Of a DNA stretch of 64,000 bases, positions 43,723 to 52,214 are shown piece after piece. Position 1 is the stretch's first letter, and the number at the start of each line of letters is the position of its first letter. Under the pieces are notes generated by a model. That model was not told where the DNA came from and did not search any database. It worked only from the letters and a program-made list of their open reading frames with translations. This DNA comes from Chloroflexi bacterium UBA6077 (GTDB taxonomy: Bacteria; Chloroflexota; UBA6077), in assembly GCA_002436065.1 (NCBI GenBank), contig DIXP01000084.1, forward strand, positions 117,876 through 181,875, in the 5' to 3' direction. Both the position numbers and the translations under genes were made by a program.

Positions 43723-43879
43723 CTCTTCTCTCTCCTTGTCTCTGTCGTCTGCCCGACTTGGCAGACACCATCTGACTGGGTGGGCACTTTGGCGGAGCCC
43801 TCCCCTCAAAGGGCTCCGCCAAAGCCAAGACTGGCCGCGAATAATCCCTGCCTATCCTCAGTCCCCTTGTGCCCTGCCC

Positions 43880-45238
43880 CTACTGGCCGACCTCTGCATC
43901 GGCAATAGGCAGGGTGCGATCCAGCACGTCGACGGCGAAGTCGATCTCGTCCCTGGTAACGGTCAGCGGCGGAGCCAGCATGATCACCGACGTCTGTCCG
44001 GGCAGACAGTACAGCCCCTCCTCCAACATCTTCCCGAGCATCTTCATCTTTGCTGTCGCCGCCCTCGGCCCTTCCCACAGCGCCTCGTGGATCGGCTCTC
44101 GGGTCTTGCGGTTCTTCACCAGCTCCAGCCCCACGAACAGCCCCTTGCCCCGTACGTCTCCCACGCTCGGATGCTTCTCCTGCAACTCCAGTGCCCGCTC
44201 CATCAGGTAGGCTCCCATCTCCGCCGACCGCTGGATCAAGCCATCCGCCCTGTAAATCTCGATCGCCGCTATCCCCGACGCCATAGCCAGGGTGTGGCCA
44301 GAATAGGTGTGGCCATGCACCCACTGGTTCTCCTGGAACTTCTCCGCCACCCACGGCCTCATCGAGGTCGCACCCAACGGCACATAACCCCCACTGATAC
44401 CCTTCGCCATGCTGATCACATCGGGCACCACCCCGTACAGGTCGATGGCAAACCACGCCCCGCACCGGCCGAAGCCGGTCATCACCTCGTCCACCATCAT
44501 CAGAACGCCGTACTTGTCGCAGATCTCTCTCACCTTCTGCCAGTAGCCGTCGGGTGGAACGATGATCCCGTTAGCCCCAACGATGGTCTCCGCGATGAAG
44601 CCGGCAACCCGCTTCTCCCCCTCGAAACGGATCACGTCCTCCACATGCTTGGCGCACTGGAGGTCGCAGGCAGGATAGGTGGCGCCAAAGGGACAGCGGT
44701 AGCAGTAGGGGTCCAGGCAGTGGATCACGCTGGGGATGGAGGGCTCACAAGCCCAGTTCCGATAGTCGCTGGAGAGCGCCATCGCCCCCATGGTCGACCC
44801 GTGGTAGGAACGATACCTCGCGATGATCTTCTCCTTGCCCGTAGCCATCCGGGCGAGCTTGAGGGCACCCTCGTTGGCCTCGGCCCCAGAAGTCGAGAAG
44901 TAGCTGTACTTGATGTCCCCTGGGGTGATCTCCGCCAGCATCTTGGCGAGGACGGCCTTCGGCTCCGTCGCGAAGGGGCTCGACATGGTCTCCATCTTCC
45001 CGGCCTGCTCGGCAATAGCCTTCGCCATCCGCTCGTCCCCATGCCCCAGATTGCTGAAGACGAACTGGCTCGTGAAGTCCAGGTACTTCTTCCCCGCCAT
45101 GTCGTAGAAGTAGTTGCCCTTGGCCGATGCGGCTACCGTGGGGTTGAGACCCTTCTGCACCTGCCACGGGTACAGGACGTACTCCCTCTCCCACTGCCTG
45201 ATCGTCTCGGCGTCCAGATGCTTTGATGAAGTCTCCAT
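43880..45238 (-). CDS. class-III PLP-dependent aminotransferase
   Basis: A 452-aa omega-amino-acid type aminotransferase. It has the phosphate-binding STSGAEANEGALKLAR near 118, the catalytic Asp region LMMVDEVMTGFGRCGAWFA near 250 and the PLP lysine in SMAKGISGGYVPLGA near 282. A Cys-rich loop (CLDPYCYRCPFGATYPACDL) near 180 is unusual and could bind a metal, though this loop type also occurs in some taurine/beta-alanine transaminases. The amino donor cannot be named. It is transcribed in the same direction as gdhA, 157 bases upstream, so glutamate dehydrogenase could regenerate the keto acceptor or glutamate it uses. Confidence 0.88.
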   Translation of the reverse strand: METSSKHLDAETIRQWEREYVLYPWQVQKGLNPTVAASAKGNYFYDMAGKKYLDFTSQFVFSNLGHGDERMAKAIAEQAGKMETMSSPFATEPKAVLAKMLAEITPGDIKYSYFSTSGAEANEGALKLARMATGKEKIIARYRSYHGSTMGAMALSSDYRNWACEPSIPSVIHCLDPYCYRCPFGATYPACDLQCAKHVEDVIRFEGEKRVAGFIAETIVGANGIIVPPDGYWQKVREICDKYGVLMMVDEVMTGFGRCGAWFAIDLYGVVPDVISMAKGISGGYVPLGATSMRPWVAEKFQENQWVHGHTYSGHTLAMASGIAAIEIYRADGLIQRSAEMGAYLMERALELQEKHPSVGDVRGKGLFVGLELVKNRKTREPIHEALWEGPRAATAKMKMLGKMLEEGLYCLPGQTSVIMLAPPLTVTRDEIDFAVDVLDRTLPIADAEVGQ

Positions 45239-45301
45239 GGTTGTGCCTCCTTCTCTCTGTGGCTACCTGGCTGCCTCTCGCAGCAGCAATCCCCAGGGTA
45301 A

Positions 45302-45329
45302 AGATAGCGTTAGTGCGCTAACGCTATCT
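45302..45329. promoter_or_regulatory. 28-bp palindrome, candidate operator
   Basis: AGATAGCGTTAG (45302-45313), TGCG, then the exact complement CTAACGCTATCT (45318-45329). It overlaps the expected transcription start of the aminotransferase gene (minus strand), so a bound protein would block that promoter. The neighbouring NrpR-domain regulator is the obvious candidate. The known archaeal NrpR site (GGAA-N6-TTCC) is different. Confidence 0.65.
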
Positions 45330-45335
45330 GCCGCT

Positions 45336-45364
45336 AGTAGATCATTGTGTCCGCATCCTGTCAA
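45336..45364 (-). promoter_or_regulatory. promoter of the aminotransferase gene
   Basis: TTGACA (45359-45364), 17 bases, TCTACT (45336-45341) on the minus strand. The predicted start site falls inside the 28-bp palindrome. Confidence 0.6.
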
Positions 45365-45390
45365 GTGATAGAAGGGCCGACTCCGCCCCG

Positions 45391-45419
45391 TTGACAGGAT
45401 TACGATGATGACCTACACT
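45391..45419 (+). promoter_or_regulatory. promoter of the NrpR-domain regulator
   Basis: TTGACA (45391-45396), 17 bases, TACACT (45414-45419). It lies about 100 bases before the ATG, back to back with the aminotransferase promoter. Confidence 0.65.
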
Positions 45420-45519
45420 GAGCCCAGATCGTTAGTGTGCTGCCGGTATCTTGGTGACAGCGGAGTCGCCATCTCGTGCTCCCGAATTCGCCGCGGAGTA
45501 GCGGCCTTGAGGTTCCGCC

Positions 45520-46584
45520 ATGCCTCCTGCTAGGAACAGCATTGACAACAGGACACGGTTGGAGATCCTGCGGTTGGTCGCCGAGGTGGCTCAGCAGGAA
45601 GATCCGGTAGGTGCCGAGACCCTTGTAGCCGGGTTGGCCGATCGGGGCATCCTGATCACGGTCGACGGCGTCCGGTGGCACCTGCGGGCGCTGGACAAGC
45701 AGGGCTTCACAATGCGGGTGGGGAACCGGGGCCGCATCCCCACGGAGGGGGGCTGGCGCGAGTTGCGCCGCTCCCTGGTGGACGCCCGCATGATGTACGC
45801 GCTCGCAAAGACAGAGACCCTGGCTCATCAGGTGACCTTCGACACGAAGCGCGACAGCGGTGATGTGGTGGGCGCCCTGACGACCTTTCCGGAAGACGCC
45901 CTCGCCACGGTGCTCAGCCAGGCGGCCAGGGCATGCCAGGTCGGGGTCTGCATCAGCGACCGTGTAGCCCTCCTGCACGGCGGGGAGAAGTTCGGAGTCT
46001 CGCCCATACCTCAGGGGAAGATGGGGTTGGTGACGGTGAGCACAGCGACCATCGACGGTCTCCTCCTACTCAAGGCTATCTCCTCCCGGCCTACCTTCGG
46101 TGGCATCGTTGAGGTGTCATCCTGGAGGCCTCACCGCTTCGTCGACGTGCTGGAGTACGGGCGCGGCTCACGCGACCCGGTGGAGGTGCTGATCCGGGAG
46201 GGCAGCACCCGCCTGCATCGCGTCTTGGACAGGGGCCACGGGCTTATCATGGCGGATGTGCGTGAGTTGGTAGGTGTGGCCAGGGAACGTGCCCGCGCCC
46301 TGCTGGAGGAGATGAGCGGGTGTGGCCTCGGCGGTGTGCTGATGCTGGGGCAGGTTGGCCAGCCGGTCCTCGGCGTCCCCGTGCAGCAGCATACCTTCGG
46401 GCTGGCCCTCGCGGCCGGAGTCAACCCGACCGTGGCCGCATACGAGGCCGGCGTGCGAGCCGAGTTTCGTTGCAGCGAGGCGATGGTGGATTTCTCCTCC
46501 CTGCTACCAATCGAGGATCTGCTCAGGGAGGCGGGGCTGCCCTCGGCCCTCGCAGGCGGCTCGCTGGCCCCCTTCGCCGAGTAG
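45520..46584 (+). CDS. NrpR-domain (DUF128) transcriptional regulator
   Basis: A 354-aa protein. Residues 1-75 are a winged helix (RLEILRLVAEVAQQEDPVGA ... GVRWHLRALDKQGF), and the rest is a single NrpR/DUF128 effector domain (VSTATIDGLLLLKAISSRPT, FGGIVEVSS, LMLGQVGQPVLGVPVQQHTFG). In methanogens NrpR senses 2-oxoglutarate and represses nitrogen genes. A bacterial single-domain version next to glutamate dehydrogenase and an aminotransferase fits a nitrogen or 2-oxoglutarate role, which is inference. It is divergent from the aminotransferase and has its own consensus-like promoter. Confidence 0.85.
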   Translation: MPPARNSIDNRTRLEILRLVAEVAQQEDPVGAETLVAGLADRGILITVDGVRWHLRALDKQGFTMRVGNRGRIPTEGGWRELRRSLVDARMMYALAKTETLAHQVTFDTKRDSGDVVGALTTFPEDALATVLSQAARACQVGVCISDRVALLHGGEKFGVSPIPQGKMGLVTVSTATIDGLLLLKAISSRPTFGGIVEVSSWRPHRFVDVLEYGRGSRDPVEVLIREGSTRLHRVLDRGHGLIMADVRELVGVARERARALLEEMSGCGLGGVLMLGQVGQPVLGVPVQQHTFGLALAAGVNPTVAAYEAGVRAEFRCSEAMVDFSSLLPIEDLLREAGLPSALAGGSLAPFAE

Positions 46585-46632
46585 TCGAAGCCATCCCTTA
46601 GCCCAACGCCAGCCCCCGCGCGCCAGCCCAGG

Positions 46633-46661
46633 TTGACGATCCTCCCCCTCGCTTCTATAAT
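46633..46661 (+). promoter_or_regulatory. consensus promoter of the hyf-like operon
   Basis: TTGACG (46633-46638), 17 bases, perfect TATAAT (46656-46661). Transcription would start near 46668, about 60 bases before the riboswitch. Confidence 0.8.
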
Positions 46662-46727
46662 CGACTAGATAGTCAACCTGATGAACTACATGGCGTGGCA
46701 AAGGGTGTGAGGCTCGGCGCGGCTAAG

Positions 46728-46893
46728 TGCCACCTGCAGCGCCCGCGGCCGGGGGCCATGGCGGCAGAGAGCCATAGCCGAAGCCACATTGCGTGGCGCG
46801 GGGGAACCAGGGATCCCGGGGTGAATTCCCCTCGTGGGGGGGATAGGGCGACATCCTTCCGCCCGAACCCGTCAGCTTACCCCGTAGGTGTGT
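46728..46893 (+). promoter_or_regulatory. c-di-AMP (ydaO/yuaA-type) riboswitch
   Basis: Conserved blocks of the ydaO motif occur in order: GCGGGGGAACCAGGG (about 46798), GGGGTGAATTCCCC, AGGGCGACATCCTTCCGCCC, and GAACCCGTCAGCTTACCCCG followed by TAGG. The closing stem pairs CACCTGC (46731-46737) with GTAGGTG (46884-46890) with one wobble. In known members c-di-AMP binding switches expression off; the usual targets are potassium and osmolyte transport and wall hydrolases. Here it leads a respiratory-type membrane complex. The 5' boundary is approximate. Confidence 0.9.
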
Positions 46894-46894
46894 G

Positions 46895-46944
46895 AAGGGA
46901 CCTGCTCGGGCGCGGATTGCTCCTGGGCGGTCCCCTTTTGTTTT
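46895..46944 (+). terminator. intrinsic terminator, expression platform of the c-di-AMP riboswitch
   Basis: GGGACC (46897-46902) pairs with GGTCCC (46929-46934) around an inner imperfect stem, followed by CTTTTGTTTT. It begins right at the 3' end of the riboswitch and lies 185 bases before hyfB. Confidence 0.8.
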
Positions 46945-47128
46945 GTCTCGTCTGCGGCCATTGGCCATCCTGCTCTTCTCGACGCAGGCTCCCCGCTCTG
47001 CCATTCCCCGACTCGATCAAACCATACGTGCCGTGCCCCTTGCCATCGACTCGACGGTGACCTCGGCGTTGCTCGCCGTGACACCGGATGCTGCGCCAGC
47101 CAGAGGGGCACTGGGGCAAGGAGTAAGC

Positions 47129-49135
47129 ATGCCGACCCTCAACGCCCATCCCTTCCTCGCGCCGGTGGCCCTCTACCTGCTTGGGTCAGCCATCGCCCTC
47201 ATTGGCCGAAGCGTTGGAGCGAAGCTCTCTCACCTGACCGCCCTGGCGGCCGGCCTCCTCGGCGCGGCCCTGTCCCTCCAGGCCCTCCTGGAGGGCAGCT
47301 CGATGGGTTTGGGATCCTTTTCCGTGGCGCCATTCGCTACCATCAGCCTCCGGCTGGACCCGCTGGCAGCCTACTTCGTCCTGGTGATCTCCATCGTTGG
47401 CATCGCAGCCTCGCTCTATGCCCTTGGCTACCTGGCGGGAGAGCATGGCTCGCTCGCCGGCCTCGGCGCCGCCTACAACGGCTTCCTCGCATCCATGGTG
47501 CTGGTCGTCCTGGCCGATAGCGTCTTTGCCTTCCTCTTCGCCTGGGAAGCCATGTCGCTCGTCTCGTTCTTCCTGGTCATCCACCATCATCGCCAGGACG
47601 AGGTCCGGCGCGCTGGCTACATCTATCTGGTCATGACCCACGTCAGCACTGCCTTCCTGCTGGCGGGCTACATGGTGCTATTCGCGGCCACCGGCAGCCT
47701 GGAGTTCGCCGATCTCAGGGCGGCCGCTCCAACGCTCCCCGCCCTCACCAGGGACCTGGTGTTCCTACTGGCGCTTGTCGCCTTCGGCACCAAGGCCGGC
47801 GTGATCCCCCTCCACGTGTGGCTACCCCGCGCTCATCCGGCCGCCCCCAGCCACGTCTCGGCCCTCATGAGCGGGGTCATGATCAAGGTAGCCCTCTATG
47901 GGTTGCTGCGAGTCGGGTGGGAGTTGGCGGGACCCGGCCCGGCCTGGTGGGGAACCCTGATCCTGGCCCTCGGGGCGGTCTCGGCCGTGCTGGGAGTGCT
48001 CTACGCGCTGATGGAGCACGATCTGAAGCGCCTCCTCGCCTACCACAGCGTGGAGAACGTCGGCATCATCCTGATGGGATTTGGCGCGGCCTTCCTCCTG
48101 GCCTCCCTGGGACAACCGGTGGCGGCGGCACTGGCCCTGCTGGCCGGACTCTACCACGTGCTGAACCACGCCGTCTTCAAGGGGCTGCTGTTCCTGGGTG
48201 CCGGAGCCGTGCAACAGGCCGCCCAGACGCGGGATCTGGAAAAGCTGGGCGGCCTGATCCACCGCATGCCCTGGACGGCCGCGACCTTCCTGGTGGGCGC
48301 CGCCGCCATCTCCGCCCTGCCACCCCTAAACGGCTTCGTCAGCGAGTGGCTGACCTACCAGTCGCTCCTGTCGCTATCCGCCGCGGGACCGGCGGCGGGC
48401 ATCGGAGCCGCGATCGCCGCGGGGCTCCTCGCCCTCACGGGCGGCCTGGCCGCCTTCTGTTTCGTGAAGGCATTCGGCATAGCCTTCCTTGGGATGCCGA
48501 GGAGCGAGAATGCGGAGAAGGCACGCGAGGTTGCGCCGCCAATGCTGCTGGCTATGGCGTTCCTGGCGCTGCTCTGCTTCGTCCTCGGCCTTCTACCAAC
48601 CCTGGTCGTGCGGCTCCTGGACCCGGTCACGCTTGCCCTGGTCGGCGCCTCTCCCCAGCCCTCGCTGGGGTTGGCACCGCTATCGGTGCCGGTACGCACC
48701 GGATCCCTGGCTCCGCTGGCCCTGTTCGGATTGTTGGCCGCCCTGGCGGGCCTCGGCTTGATCCTCGCGCGGGCCATGGGGGGTCCCGGCCGGAGTCGCA
48801 TCGCCCAACCCTGGAGCTGTGGGATCGACCTGGAGCCGTCGATGCAGTACAGCGCCACCGCCCTGGCCAAGCCCGTCCGGATCATCTTCAGCTGGATCGT
48901 TCGCCCACACCGGGAGGTCGAGTTGGTACACGAGCCAGAGACCCCCTATTTCGTCTCCGCCGTGCACTACGATGCAAGTGTCCACCCGGTCTACGAGCAC
49001 TTCCTGTACGCCCCAGCGGTTAGAAGCCTTCTTGCGCTGGCGCAACAGATCCGTACCCTGCAAAACGGCAGCCTGAGAACCTACCTCGCCTACCTGTGTG
49101 CGACGCTGGTCTTCGTGCTGCTGCTGACTCGATAA
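47129..49135 (+). CDS. hyfB: hydrogenase-4 component B-like membrane subunit (proton/cation antiporter family)
   Basis: A 668-aa membrane protein with about 16 hydrophobic helices of the NuoL/MrpA/HyfB family. Key segments are SFFLVIHHHRQDEVRRAGYI near 148, AFGTKAGVIPLHVWLPRAHP near 215 (conserved Lys in GTKAG) and LMEHDLKRLLAYHSVENVGI near 293 (conserved Lys and His). NHAVFKGLLFLGAGAV follows near 345. These residues form the half-channels for ion translocation. The start at ATG 47129 is set by AAGGAG 6 bases before it. It is the first gene of an operon ordered as in formate hydrogenlyase-type complexes (B, C, E, F, G, H/I) and is followed by hyfC after 11 bases. Confidence 0.92.
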   Translation: MPTLNAHPFLAPVALYLLGSAIALIGRSVGAKLSHLTALAAGLLGAALSLQALLEGSSMGLGSFSVAPFATISLRLDPLAAYFVLVISIVGIAASLYALGYLAGEHGSLAGLGAAYNGFLASMVLVVLADSVFAFLFAWEAMSLVSFFLVIHHHRQDEVRRAGYIYLVMTHVSTAFLLAGYMVLFAATGSLEFADLRAAAPTLPALTRDLVFLLALVAFGTKAGVIPLHVWLPRAHPAAPSHVSALMSGVMIKVALYGLLRVGWELAGPGPAWWGTLILALGAVSAVLGVLYALMEHDLKRLLAYHSVENVGIILMGFGAAFLLASLGQPVAAALALLAGLYHVLNHAVFKGLLFLGAGAVQQAAQTRDLEKLGGLIHRMPWTAATFLVGAAAISALPPLNGFVSEWLTYQSLLSLSAAGPAAGIGAAIAAGLLALTGGLAAFCFVKAFGIAFLGMPRSENAEKAREVAPPMLLAMAFLALLCFVLGLLPTLVVRLLDPVTLALVGASPQPSLGLAPLSVPVRTGSLAPLALFGLLAALAGLGLILARAMGGPGRSRIAQPWSCGIDLEPSMQYSATALAKPVRIIFSWIVRPHREVELVHEPETPYFVSAVHYDASVHPVYEHFLYAPAVRSLLALAQQIRTLQNGSLRTYLAYLCATLVFVLLLTR

Positions 49136-49146
49136 GGAGGTATCGC

Positions 49147-50076
49147 GTGGACACAGCCTTACTGCTGGTCAACCTGGCGCTAGCCCTCTTGGTAGCGCCC
49201 CTGCTGAACGGCCTCATCAAGCGCACCAAGGCCGGGTGGCAGAACCGCCAGGGGCCGGGGATGCTACAACCCTGGTTAGACCTCTGGAAGTACCTGGGCA
49301 GGGAGAGCGTCGAGTCGCGGCACACCTCCTGGATCTTCCGATGGGCCCCTTATGTCTACTTTTCTGCCCACCTTGCCGCCGCCGCCATGGTGCCAACCCT
49401 GGTCGCAGCCTCCCCCCTCGGAGGGCTCGGGGATGTGATCGTACTGGTGGGACTCCTCGCCCTGGCCCGCTTCGCCCTGGCACTCGCCGCCCTGGACACA
49501 GCCAGCAACTTCGGAGGCATGGGCACCAGCCGGGAGATGGCCTTCGCCTCCCTGGTCGAACCCGCCATGCTGATCGCACTCTTCGCCCTGGCCATCCCTA
49601 TTGGCTCCACCGAGCTTGGCACCCTTGTCGGCGAGGGGAGCTTAACGGTATCTCGCCTGCTGGCGCTGGGCGCACTCTCCATCGTGGCCATAGCCGAGAC
49701 CGGCCGCATCCCGATAGATAACCCAGACACCCACCTGGAGCTGACCATGGCCCACGAGGGCATGCTGCTCGAGTACTCCGGACGGCCCCTCGGGATGCTG
49801 CTGTGGGGCACCCACCTGAAGCAGCTGGCCATACTCTCCCTGCTGGGCGGGCTGCTCTTCCCCATCGGCATGGCGCCCGATATGAGTGCTCTGCCCCTGG
49901 CCCTCGGCCTCGGCAGCTACCTGCTGAAGCTGGCGCTGCTCGGCCTGGCCGTCGCCCTGGTCGAGAGCACCAACGTCAAGCTGCGCATCTTTCGGGTGCC
50001 GGAGCTGTTGGGCGCCGCCAGCATGCTGGGGCTGCTGGCGGTCACCTCCATCTACCTTGTGGGAGGCTTAGGGTGA
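49147..50076 (+). CDS. hyfC: hydrogenase-4 component C-like membrane subunit (NuoH family)
   Basis: A 309-aa protein with eight hydrophobic helices of the NuoH/HyfC family, which joins the membrane arm to the soluble hydrogenase module. Signature pieces are GWQNRQGPGMLQPWLDLWKY near 33, FGGMGTSREMAFASLVEPA near 122 and ETGRIPIDNPDTHLELTMAH near 185 (conserved Glu and Asp residues). The GTG at 49147 is preceded by AAGGAGG. The stop overlaps the next start as GTGA. Confidence 0.92.
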   Translation: MDTALLLVNLALALLVAPLLNGLIKRTKAGWQNRQGPGMLQPWLDLWKYLGRESVESRHTSWIFRWAPYVYFSAHLAAAAMVPTLVAASPLGGLGDVIVLVGLLALARFALALAALDTASNFGGMGTSREMAFASLVEPAMLIALFALAIPIGSTELGTLVGEGSLTVSRLLALGALSIVAIAETGRIPIDNPDTHLELTMAHEGMLLEYSGRPLGMLLWGTHLKQLAILSLLGGLLFPIGMAPDMSALPLALGLGSYLLKLALLGLAVALVESTNVKLRIFRVPELLGAASMLGLLAVTSIYLVGGLG

Positions 50077-50741
50077 TCTTCATCGACGTCACCACCGCTC
50101 GGGGGCTGTTGGACGGACTGGCGCTCCTACTCCTGGCGACGACCCTCGGTTCAATCATCCCCAGGCAGCAGGAGAACTCGATCCGGTTGCTGGCCCTGCA
50201 GGGGTTGCTGCTATCACTGGCCGCGGCCGTGGTTGCCCTGGCCACCGGCACAGCTCACGCCTATCTGGCAGTCGCGATGACGGTCGTCGTCAAAGTGATC
50301 GTCGTGCCGGGCATCCTGCTGTTCGCGCTGCGCGAGGTGCGGGTGTCCAGAGAAGTGCACGTCATCCTCCCCCAGCGCCAGGCATTCCTGATAGCCCTCG
50401 GCCTGGTGCTGGTGGCCTACTACGCTGTGGAGCCACTCCGTACGCTGGATGGGTTCATCACTCGGAACGCCCTGCCTGCTGCCCTGTCCATGTTGCTGAT
50501 CGCCCTGTTCACAATGATGATCCGAAAGAAGGCGCTCCACCAGGTGGCCGGAATAGTGGCCATGGAGAACGGCATCTACCTCCTGGCCATCGTGGCTTCC
50601 CACGAATTGCCGCTGGCGCTGGAGCTCGGTGTGGCGGTGGACGTCGCGGTGGGCGCCGTGGTCATGGGGGTGGTTGCCCGCCAGATCCACCGTGCCTTCG
50701 ACACAGTCAACACCGATCGACTCCGAACGCTGCGAGGTTAG
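50073..50741 (+). CDS. hyfE: hydrogenase-4 component E-like membrane subunit
   Basis: A 222-aa protein with six to seven hydrophobic helices. The C-terminal part (MENGIYLLAIVASHELPLALELGVAVDVAVGA) is typical of HyfE, which combines a NuoK-like core (conserved Glu in MENGIYL) with extra helices. The GTG start overlaps the hyfC stop by 4 bases (GTGA), and hyfF follows after 3 bases. It probably forms part of the ion path between HyfB/F and HyfC. Confidence 0.88.
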   Translation: MIFIDVTTARGLLDGLALLLLATTLGSIIPRQQENSIRLLALQGLLLSLAAAVVALATGTAHAYLAVAMTVVVKVIVVPGILLFALREVRVSREVHVILPQRQAFLIALGLVLVAYYAVEPLRTLDGFITRNALPAALSMLLIALFTMMIRKKALHQVAGIVAMENGIYLLAIVASHELPLALELGVAVDVAVGAVVMGVVARQIHRAFDTVNTDRLRTLRG

Positions 50742-50744
50742 CCG

Positions 50745-52214
50745 ATGGAACTACTCCTCCTTCTCACTGTGCCGCCGATCGCGGGGCTGCTCTGCCGCAT
50801 CATGCCACGCCAGGCCTGGATCGAGCGGCTGAACGGGCTGGGCGCCACGGTCACCCTGGGGGCCGCGCTGGCCCTTGCGGCCCGCGTGTTCGGCAGCGGC
50901 CCGATCGTCGCACTGGGCGACCTTCTGTACGTCGACGCCCTCGGAGCCCTGTTGGTGATGGTGATCGCCCTCGTCGGGTTCCTGGGCGCCCTCTACTCGA
51001 TCGGCTACCTGCGTATGGACGTGTCCCACGGAAAGGTCCCCGCCGACCAACTCGGTTGGTACTACCTGGGCTACCATGCCTTCCTCTGGACGATGCTCGT
51101 CACCGTGGTGGTCAACAACCTGGGGCTGCTGTGGGTGTCCATCGAGGCTACCACCCTGGTCTCGGCGCTGCTGGTGGGCTTCTACCGCACGAAGGCAGCG
51201 TTGGAGGCAGCCTGGAAGTACCTGGTCCTCTGCACAGTCGGAATCACTTTCGCCCTTTTCGGCGTGCTGCTGACCTACTATGCCTCGGCACGGGCACTCG
51301 GCGAGGAGGCCGGCCTGACCTGGACAACACTGTCCGCCCATGCCGGCCAGCTGGACCCCGACCTGATGAAGCTGGCTTTCGTCTTCATCCTGGTGGGCTT
51401 CGGGACCAAAGCGGGCTTCGCCCCGCTTCACAACTGGCTGCCGGATGCCCACAGCCAGGCACCCTCGCCCGTAAGCGCGGTCCTCTCGGGTGTCCTGCTG
51501 AAGTGCGGGCTCTACGGCGTCATCCGCTTCTACCTGATCACCTCGAAGGCGGTCTCTCCGGAATACGCATCCAACCTCCTGCTCGGGTTCGGTTTGCTAT
51601 CGGTGGTCGTGGCGGTGCCGTTCATCCTGGTGCAGACCGACTTCAAGCGGCTCCTGGCCTATCACAGCGTCGAACACATAGGGCTGATCGCCACGGCCAT
51701 CGGGCTGGGTGGTCCATTGGGGCTCTATGCCGGACTGCTGCACATGTTCAACCATGCTATGGCCAAGTCGCTGCTCTTCTTCGTCGCCGGCAACCTCTCC
51801 CAGCGCTACGGCTCCACACAGATGTCCCGCATACGCAACGCGATACAGTCGATGCCCGCGACCGGCCTGCTCCTCCTCCTCGGCACCTTCGCCATCACCG
51901 GTGTGCCTCCCTTCGCCATCTTCGTCACCGAATTCGGGATCGTCGGCGCCGGCTTCGAGCGAGGCAACCCGCTGATTGGGGTAGTGCTGATCGCTGCCCT
52001 GGCGATCGTGTTTGCCGGCGCATTCGGGCACGCGCTCGAGATGGCCTTCGGAAAGACACTCCTCAGGCTGACCCCAGTCCTGCGCGGCCCCTCCGGAGCC
52101 ATCGCCCTGGCCGTGCCCACTGCCTTCATGGTGCTGCTGGGGTTGTACGTGCCACCACCCGTGAGCCAGGCCATTCAACAGGTGGTGACGCTGTTCATCG
52201 GAGGTGGACTGTGA
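50745..52214 (+). CDS. hyfF: hydrogenase-4 component F-like membrane subunit (NuoM/NuoN family)
   Basis: A 489-aa antiporter-like subunit with about 14 helices. It has the conserved EATTLVSALLVGFYRTKAA near 133 (Glu at helix 5), GFGTKAGFAPLHNWLPDAHS near 222 (Lys) and VQTDFKRLLAYHSVEHIGLI near 297 (Lys and His), all needed for proton or cation transfer in this family. It is the second antiporter-like subunit of the complex, so with HyfB there are two ion-pumping modules. The stop overlaps the next gene as GTGA. Confidence 0.92.
   Translation: MELLLLLTVPPIAGLLCRIMPRQAWIERLNGLGATVTLGAALALAARVFGSGPIVALGDLLYVDALGALLVMVIALVGFLGALYSIGYLRMDVSHGKVPADQLGWYYLGYHAFLWTMLVTVVVNNLGLLWVSIEATTLVSALLVGFYRTKAALEAAWKYLVLCTVGITFALFGVLLTYYASARALGEEAGLTWTTLSAHAGQLDPDLMKLAFVFILVGFGTKAGFAPLHNWLPDAHSQAPSPVSAVLSGVLLKCGLYGVIRFYLITSKAVSPEYASNLLLGFGLLSVVVAVPFILVQTDFKRLLAYHSVEHIGLIATAIGLGGPLGLYAGLLHMFNHAMAKSLLFFVAGNLSQRYGSTQMSRIRNAIQSMPATGLLLLLGTFAITGVPPFAIFVTEFGIVGAGFERGNPLIGVVLIAALAIVFAGAFGHALEMAFGKTLLRLTPVLRGPSGAIALAVPTAFMVLLGLYVPPPVSQAIQQVVTLFIGGGL

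Larger units (their letters stand above)
46585..47128. other. 544-bp leader region of the hyf-like operon
   Basis: Holds the promoter, the c-di-AMP riboswitch and the terminator. The last 185 bases before hyfB show no further structure I can support. A reading frame in phase with hyfB runs back into this leader, but it crosses the terminator and has no ribosome site. Confidence 0.75.

Noticed and set aside
43526..45226. 566-aa open frame on the plus strand opposite gdhA and the aminotransferase
   Set aside because: It is antisense to two clearly functional genes, has no domain-like segments and is rich in His/Arg/Pro/Leu as expected for the complement of high-GC coding DNA.
46892..47128. 79-residue N-terminal extension of HyfB
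   Set aside because: The frame runs through the riboswitch terminator, and a clear AAGGAG precedes the ATG at 47129.
51056..52210. 385-codon N-terminal extension of the hyfG frame
   Set aside because: It overlaps hyfF in another frame, has an Arg/Pro-rich shadow composition, and the GTG at 52211 overlapping the hyfF stop fits the coupling seen across the operon.
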